Of a stretch of 18,300 nucleotides of DNA, positions 15,287-18,300 are shown one piece after another. This DNA is from Phycisphaerales bacterium UBA4658. Its GTDB lineage: Bacteria; Planctomycetota; Phycisphaerae; Phycisphaerales; UBA1924. Numbering within the stretch: position 1 is the first letter of the stretch; every line of letters starts with the position of its first letter. The position numbers were made by a program, and so were the translations under genes. Location of the stretch: contig DHLW01000017.1 of assembly GCA_002405485.1 (NCBI GenBank), forward strand, positions 4,479 to 22,778. The letters are read 5' to 3'. The notes under the pieces were generated by a model. It was not told where the DNA came from. It saw only the letters and a program-made list of their open reading frames with translations, and made no database searches.

Positions 15287-15825
15287 CTCCGCGCACGCCT
15301 TCTTCCGGCGACCGCCGCGCCGAGATCCTCGCGCTCATGCTCAGCGAGTCCGCGGCGATCCGCAGGCAGCGTCGCATCCGCCGCGCCTTCGCCGTCGCCG
15401 CGGTGCTGATCTTGGCCGTTGGCGCCGTCGCGCTGCTTCGCCCATCGTTCACGCGTCCGATGCCGTCGGTTCCGCAGATCGTGTCCATAGAAGAGCGCCG
15501 ATCCTCGGCTGTGTCCGGCATGTCGTCAACGCCCTCGTCATCGTCCCCCGCCGGGGCCTCAACCGCACACCAGCCGACGCTCGTCCGATCGCTCGTGGAT
15601 CCGAGCGAGCCCACCGCAATCCGCGAACTCGCGGCATCCGGCGGCCTGCTGACGCGCCCGCTCGTTGATCCGGCCGAACGCTCGATCGTGCGTGTCATCA
15701 ACGACGACGAGCTGCTCGAAGTGCTCAGCGCCGCCGGTCAGTGCGCATCGATCGTCCGCGTTTCCCGTGAGACCACCATCGTCTTCCGCGACTGCGGCGG
15801 CGAGCCCTCCGCGCTGACGCGATAG
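15283..15825 (+). CDS. Single-pass membrane protein, possible anti-sigma partner
   Basis: A 180-residue protein with a basic cytoplasmic N-terminus (1-33, ending RRQRRIRRA), one membrane helix (about 34-53) and an external C-terminal part. The latter has a Ser/Pro-rich linker (about 60-95) and a compact end (about 100-180). Two cysteines, in GQCAS and RDCGG, could pair. No zinc-binding anti-sigma motif (HxxxCxxC) is seen in the short N-terminus, so it is not a classic ZAS protein. Position and topology are those of an anti-sigma factor: it overlaps the sigma stop by four bases and has GGAG eight bases before the ATG. That role is an inference from context. Two neighbouring segments, from LVDPSEPTAIREL and LVDPAERSIVRVI, look like a short internal duplication. 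Confidence 0.7.
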   Translation: MTPRTPSSGDRRAEILALMLSESAAIRRQRRIRRAFAVAAVLILAVGAVALLRPSFTRPMPSVPQIVSIEERRSSAVSGMSSTPSSSSPAGASTAHQPTLVRSLVDPSEPTAIRELAASGGLLTRPLVDPAERSIVRVINDDELLEVLSAAGQCASIVRVSRETTIVFRDCGGEPSALTR

Positions 15826-15845
15826 CGTGGTCCGCGGCGCTGGCC

Positions 15846-16769
15846 TCAGGCCTCGATGTCGCGCCCTGTCGCGATGCCGTCCTTCAACATGTTCAGCAGC
15901 CGCCGCGCGACCGGCCCCGGCCGCCCGTCACCGACCACTCGCCCGTTCATCTCCACCACGCTCGAGACATACGTCGTCGTCCCGAGCAGCATGATCTCGG
16001 TCGCGAGCTCGAGCTCCTCGGCCACGACCCGCCGCTGCTCGATCTCGGGCGCCCACGTCACCACCAGATCGCGCGTCACACCCGCCAGCATCGGCGCGCT
16101 CTCCAGCGATGGCGTCACGATCCTGCTCTCTCCGCCAGGCCCGGGCAGCACCATCGCCACGTTCGTCGCAAGCCCCTCGCTCACCACGCCCTGATGCGTC
16201 GGCTCGCTCGCGCCGGCCCCATCTGCATGCCGGATCAGGATCGCCTCATCGCACCCATGCTCCGCCGCGAGCTTCGCCGCCCACACGTTGCCCATCAGCG
16301 AGATCGACTTCAGCCACCCAAGCTCCCAGCGCACATCGCGACAGGTAATCACCTTCTTCCGCGGCGGCTCGACGATCGTCGCCATCGGCGGCCGGGCCTC
16401 GGCATACGCAAACAGCGTCGGCTTCACACCCTTGCCCGGCACGCGCGATCGCACCGGATCGCCCTCACCCGGCACGCCCCCGGTCACATGCCAGTACACG
16501 AACGCATCGGTCAGCCCTTCGGCCCTGAGCAGCTCATCGGTCGCACGCTCGAAGATGCTCGCATCGACGGCGATCTTCGCCGCATCCAGCCCCAGTTGCA
16601 TCCGCCGAACGTGCCGCTTCAACCCCACGATCCGCGCCCCGCCCGAACCACCGGCGGGCACCGCCCGCAATCCCTCATACACCCCATCGCCCAGGATGAA
16701 CCCGCGATCGAAGCAGTCGATCTGCGCCTCGCCGCGAGAGAGAATCCGGCCGTTGAGGAACACGAGCAT
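15846..16769 (-). CDS. Class IV PLP-dependent aminotransferase (D-amino acid/branched-chain aminotransferase family)
   Basis: This 307-residue enzyme of the BCAT/D-alanine aminotransferase/aminodeoxychorismate lyase fold uses PLP. The N-terminal signature FLNGRILSRGEAQIDCFDRGFILGDGVYEG (4-33) is present. Lys154 in GWLKSISLMGNV is the Schiff-base lysine, Glu198 in VSEGLATNV would contact the PLP nitrogen, and TPSLESAPMLAGVTRDLVV (219-237) is the family's C-terminal signature. The VYWHVTGG stretch (91-98) resembles D-amino acid aminotransferases, but the Arg and His of their TRG...RxH substrate loop are replaced (VTGGVPGEGD). The preferred substrate is therefore uncertain. It lies 74 bases downstream of priA on the same strand. 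The ATG at 16769 has no clear ribosome-binding site. Confidence 0.87.
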   Translation of the reverse strand: MLVFLNGRILSRGEAQIDCFDRGFILGDGVYEGLRAVPAGGSGGARIVGLKRHVRRMQLGLDAAKIAVDASIFERATDELLRAEGLTDAFVYWHVTGGVPGEGDPVRSRVPGKGVKPTLFAYAEARPPMATIVEPPRKKVITCRDVRWELGWLKSISLMGNVWAAKLAAEHGCDEAILIRHADGAGASEPTHQGVVSEGLATNVAMVLPGPGGESRIVTPSLESAPMLAGVTRDLVVTWAPEIEQRRVVAEELELATEIMLLGTTTYVSSVVEMNGRVVGDGRPGPVARRLLNMLKDGIATGRDIEA

Positions 16770-16843
16770 GGCCCGAGGATATGGACGCTCTCACCTCACG
16801 CGAGAAGCCAAGCCCAACCTCGAAACTCAGACCCTCAGCGCCC

Positions 16844-18300
16844 TCAGGCCATCCCGATCGGGTCCACGTCCACCGCCGTGTGCGCATCGCTCGTGCAGAG
16901 CCCCTGCGCACGCGCCTCGGCGAGCAACTCCTGAATGAGCATCCGCGCCGGCGAATACAGCTCGATCCCCAGCCGGTGCTGCCCCGCGATCCGCGCGATC
17001 GGCGCCGGCGCCGGACCGTCGATCCGAACCCGATGCTCCGCCCCGCGCGCAATCACCCCGGCCCGCAACGCCTCGGCGATCTTCTTCCCGTGCGCCTCGG
17101 CCTTGCCCAGATCGTGGTCCCGAACCACCACCCGAGCCATCCGGACCATCGGCGGCAGCCCCGCATCGCGCCGCACCGCCAGCTCCTCGCGCACGAAACC
17201 CAGGTAGTCATGCGCCGCCGCGTGCACGATCGCCGGCGCCTCAGGATCGAACGTCTGCACGATCACCCGTCCTGCGAGGGTCCCGCGCCCGGCCCGCCCC
17301 GCGACCTGGCTCACAAGCTGGAACGTCCGCTCCGCCGCCCGGAAGTCCGGAATGCTCAGCGCCGTGTCCGCGTTGATCACCCCGACCAGCCGAACATTCG
17401 GGAAATCCAGCCCCTTGGCGATCATCTGCGTCCCCACCAGCACTCGCACCTCCCCGGACGCAAAGCGACCGAGCGAGCTGAACCAGTCCTTCGCCGATGC
17501 CATCGTGTCGCCGTCGGCTCGCAGCAGGCCCGGCACCGTCGGCGGCTCGTCCGGCCCGTTGTCAATCGGCTCGCCGAGGTGCGACGCGAACTTCTTCGCC
17601 AGCTCCATCTCGACGCTTTGCGTCCCGTGACCAAGCGCGATGAGCTTCTGCCCGCACGTCGGACACTTCTCCGGCAGCAGCTTCTGCGCCAGGCAGTGGT
17701 GGCACCGCACCACGCCCTTGGGCGGCGTTCGACCCTCGATCACGCGATGCTGCACCATCTTCGCGTCGCACTCGTCGCACATCAGGATCCATCCGCACGT
17801 CGTGTCGCAACACGCGATGTACGCCGCATAGCCACGCCGATTCAGCAGCAGCAGCACCTGCCCGCCCGCGTCCAGCGTCTCCCCGATCGCGGCTTCCAGC
17901 GTCGGCCCGATCAGGTGCAGGTGCGCGTTCCTCCGCTCCTGCGGCGGCAACATCCGCTGCAGCATGCGACGCTCTTCCGAAAGATCCACGACCTCCACCT
18001 TCGGCAGCCGCCCGCCCGCCACACGCTCGGTCAACTCCCACAACGCGTACTTCCCCGCCGACGCGGCCTGGCTCCTTGTCTCCGGTTGCACAGGCGTCCC
18101 GCCCGTGTGCCTCTGTTCTGCCTCCCGCGCCCCTCCCACACCCGCCGCATTCACCCAGCTCTCCAGACTCGGCGTCGCCGAACCCAGGATCACCGCGCAC
18201 CCTTCCAGGTGCGCCCGCTTGATCGCCACGTCGCGCCCGTGATACCTCGGCAACTGGTCCTGCTTGTAGTCCCCGGCGTGCTCCTCGTCGACGACGATGA
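16844..18300 (-). CDS. priA: Primosomal protein N' (replication restart helicase), 5' end cut by window
   Basis: PriA is a 3'-5' DNA helicase that recognises stalled forks and reloads the replisome. The open frame reaches the right edge; 484 residues are visible and probably 200 or more N-terminal residues, including the Walker A motif, lie outside. The Walker B DEEH is at visible residues 4-7, followed by YKQ and PRYHGRD. GSATPSLESW follows. The zinc region has eight cysteines as four pairs (CCDTTC, CDEC, CHHC, CPTC). Helicase motifs continue with GHGTQ, VGTQMIAKGLDFPNVRLVGVINAD and QVAGRAGRG. Between GSATPSLESW and GKYALWEL there is an extra stretch of about 30 residues encoded by a palindromic element (18056-18148). 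The codon at 18253 is an internal TTG, not a start. A class IV aminotransferase follows 74 bases downstream. Confidence 0.95.
   Translation of the reverse strand, partial: IVVDEEHAGDYKQDQLPRYHGRDVAIKRAHLEGCAVILGSATPSLESWVNAAGVGGAREAEQRHTGGTPVQPETRSQAASAGKYALWELTERVAGGRLPKVEVVDLSEERRMLQRMLPPQERRNAHLHLIGPTLEAAIGETLDAGGQVLLLLNRRGYAAYIACCDTTCGWILMCDECDAKMVQHRVIEGRTPPKGVVRCHHCLAQKLLPEKCPTCGQKLIALGHGTQSVEMELAKKFASHLGEPIDNGPDEPPTVPGLLRADGDTMASAKDWFSSLGRFASGEVRVLVGTQMIAKGLDFPNVRLVGVINADTALSIPDFRAAERTFQLVSQVAGRAGRGTLAGRVIVQTFDPEAPAIVHAAAHDYLGFVREELAVRRDAGLPPMVRMARVVVRDHDLGKAEAHGKKIAEALRAGVIARGAEHRVRIDGPAPAPIARIAGQHRLGIELYSPARMLIQELLAEARAQGLCTSDAHTAVDVDPIGMA
18056..18148 (-). repeat. In-frame insertion in priA with palindromic core
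   Basis: The segment encodes about 31 residues (from AAGVGGAREAEQ to SQAASA) absent from typical PriA at this loop. Its core at 18088-18110 is an imperfect palindrome: GCACA and TGTGC arms flank a GC-rich centre that can pair with a bulge. It translates as RHTGGTPVQ in the gene frame. From memory, this resembles a dispersed repeat common in planctomycete genomes; that could not be checked here. Confidence 0.55.

Noticed and set aside
1..18300. CRISPR arrays, tRNA or rRNA genes, insertion sequences, prophage
   Set aside because: No regularly spaced repeats, cloverleaf-like sequences, rRNA signatures, transposase motifs or phage structural genes were seen on either strand by reading.

Overview
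The window looks like chromosomal DNA from a high-GC planctomycete, most likely of the Phycisphaerae type. The clues are a secreted protein ending in the planctomycete-style PEP-CTERM anchor (Pro-Ala-Pro, a short Leu/Gly/Ala helix, then Arg-rich), a pseudopilin with a C-terminal H-X9-DG motif, an ECF sigma factor fused to a membrane anchor and a large C-terminal domain, and a palindromic in-frame insertion in priA of a kind I associate with this phylum. No phage, transposon, CRISPR array, tRNA or rRNA was seen. The taxonomic call is an inference from gene style.

Layout. Positions 1-1620 (minus) hold a solitary beta-class DNA methyltransferase followed by a four-helix membrane protein that runs off the left edge. 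Positions 1752-3098 (minus) hold UDP-glucose 6-dehydrogenase, divergent from a SAM-dependent methyltransferase (3356-4243, plus). A 310-base hairpin-rich leader with a good -35 box precedes the PEP-CTERM protein (4554-5342), which ends at a strong terminator. Next are a lone CoA-transferase alpha subunit with an internal insertion and a small two-helix membrane protein. A terminator hairpin at 6734-6759 separates these from the convergent minus-strand genes.

The minus-strand block 6801-13308 reads, in transcription order, prfB (RF2, with a programmed +1 frameshift at an unusual UAA stop), cysD, cysN, the sigma-factor fusion, the pseudopilin, and rplU. prfB-cysD-cysN are spaced at 3 bases and then a 1-base overlap. 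The sigma fusion and pseudopilin overlap by 4 bases.

From 13479 to 15825 on the plus strand lies a compact group: an exported protein with secretin-like N-domains and a coiled coil, an ECF-like sigma factor, and a single-pass membrane protein whose start overlaps the sigma stop. This resembles a sigma/anti-sigma signalling unit. The right end (minus) carries primosomal helicase priA, cut by the window edge, followed by a class IV PLP aminotransferase.

Most genes are housekeeping (translation termination, ribosome, sulfate activation, replication restart, nucleotide-sugar synthesis). The less ordinary material is the RF2 frameshift site, the two sigma-factor loci, the priA insertion and the modified CoA-transferase subunit.
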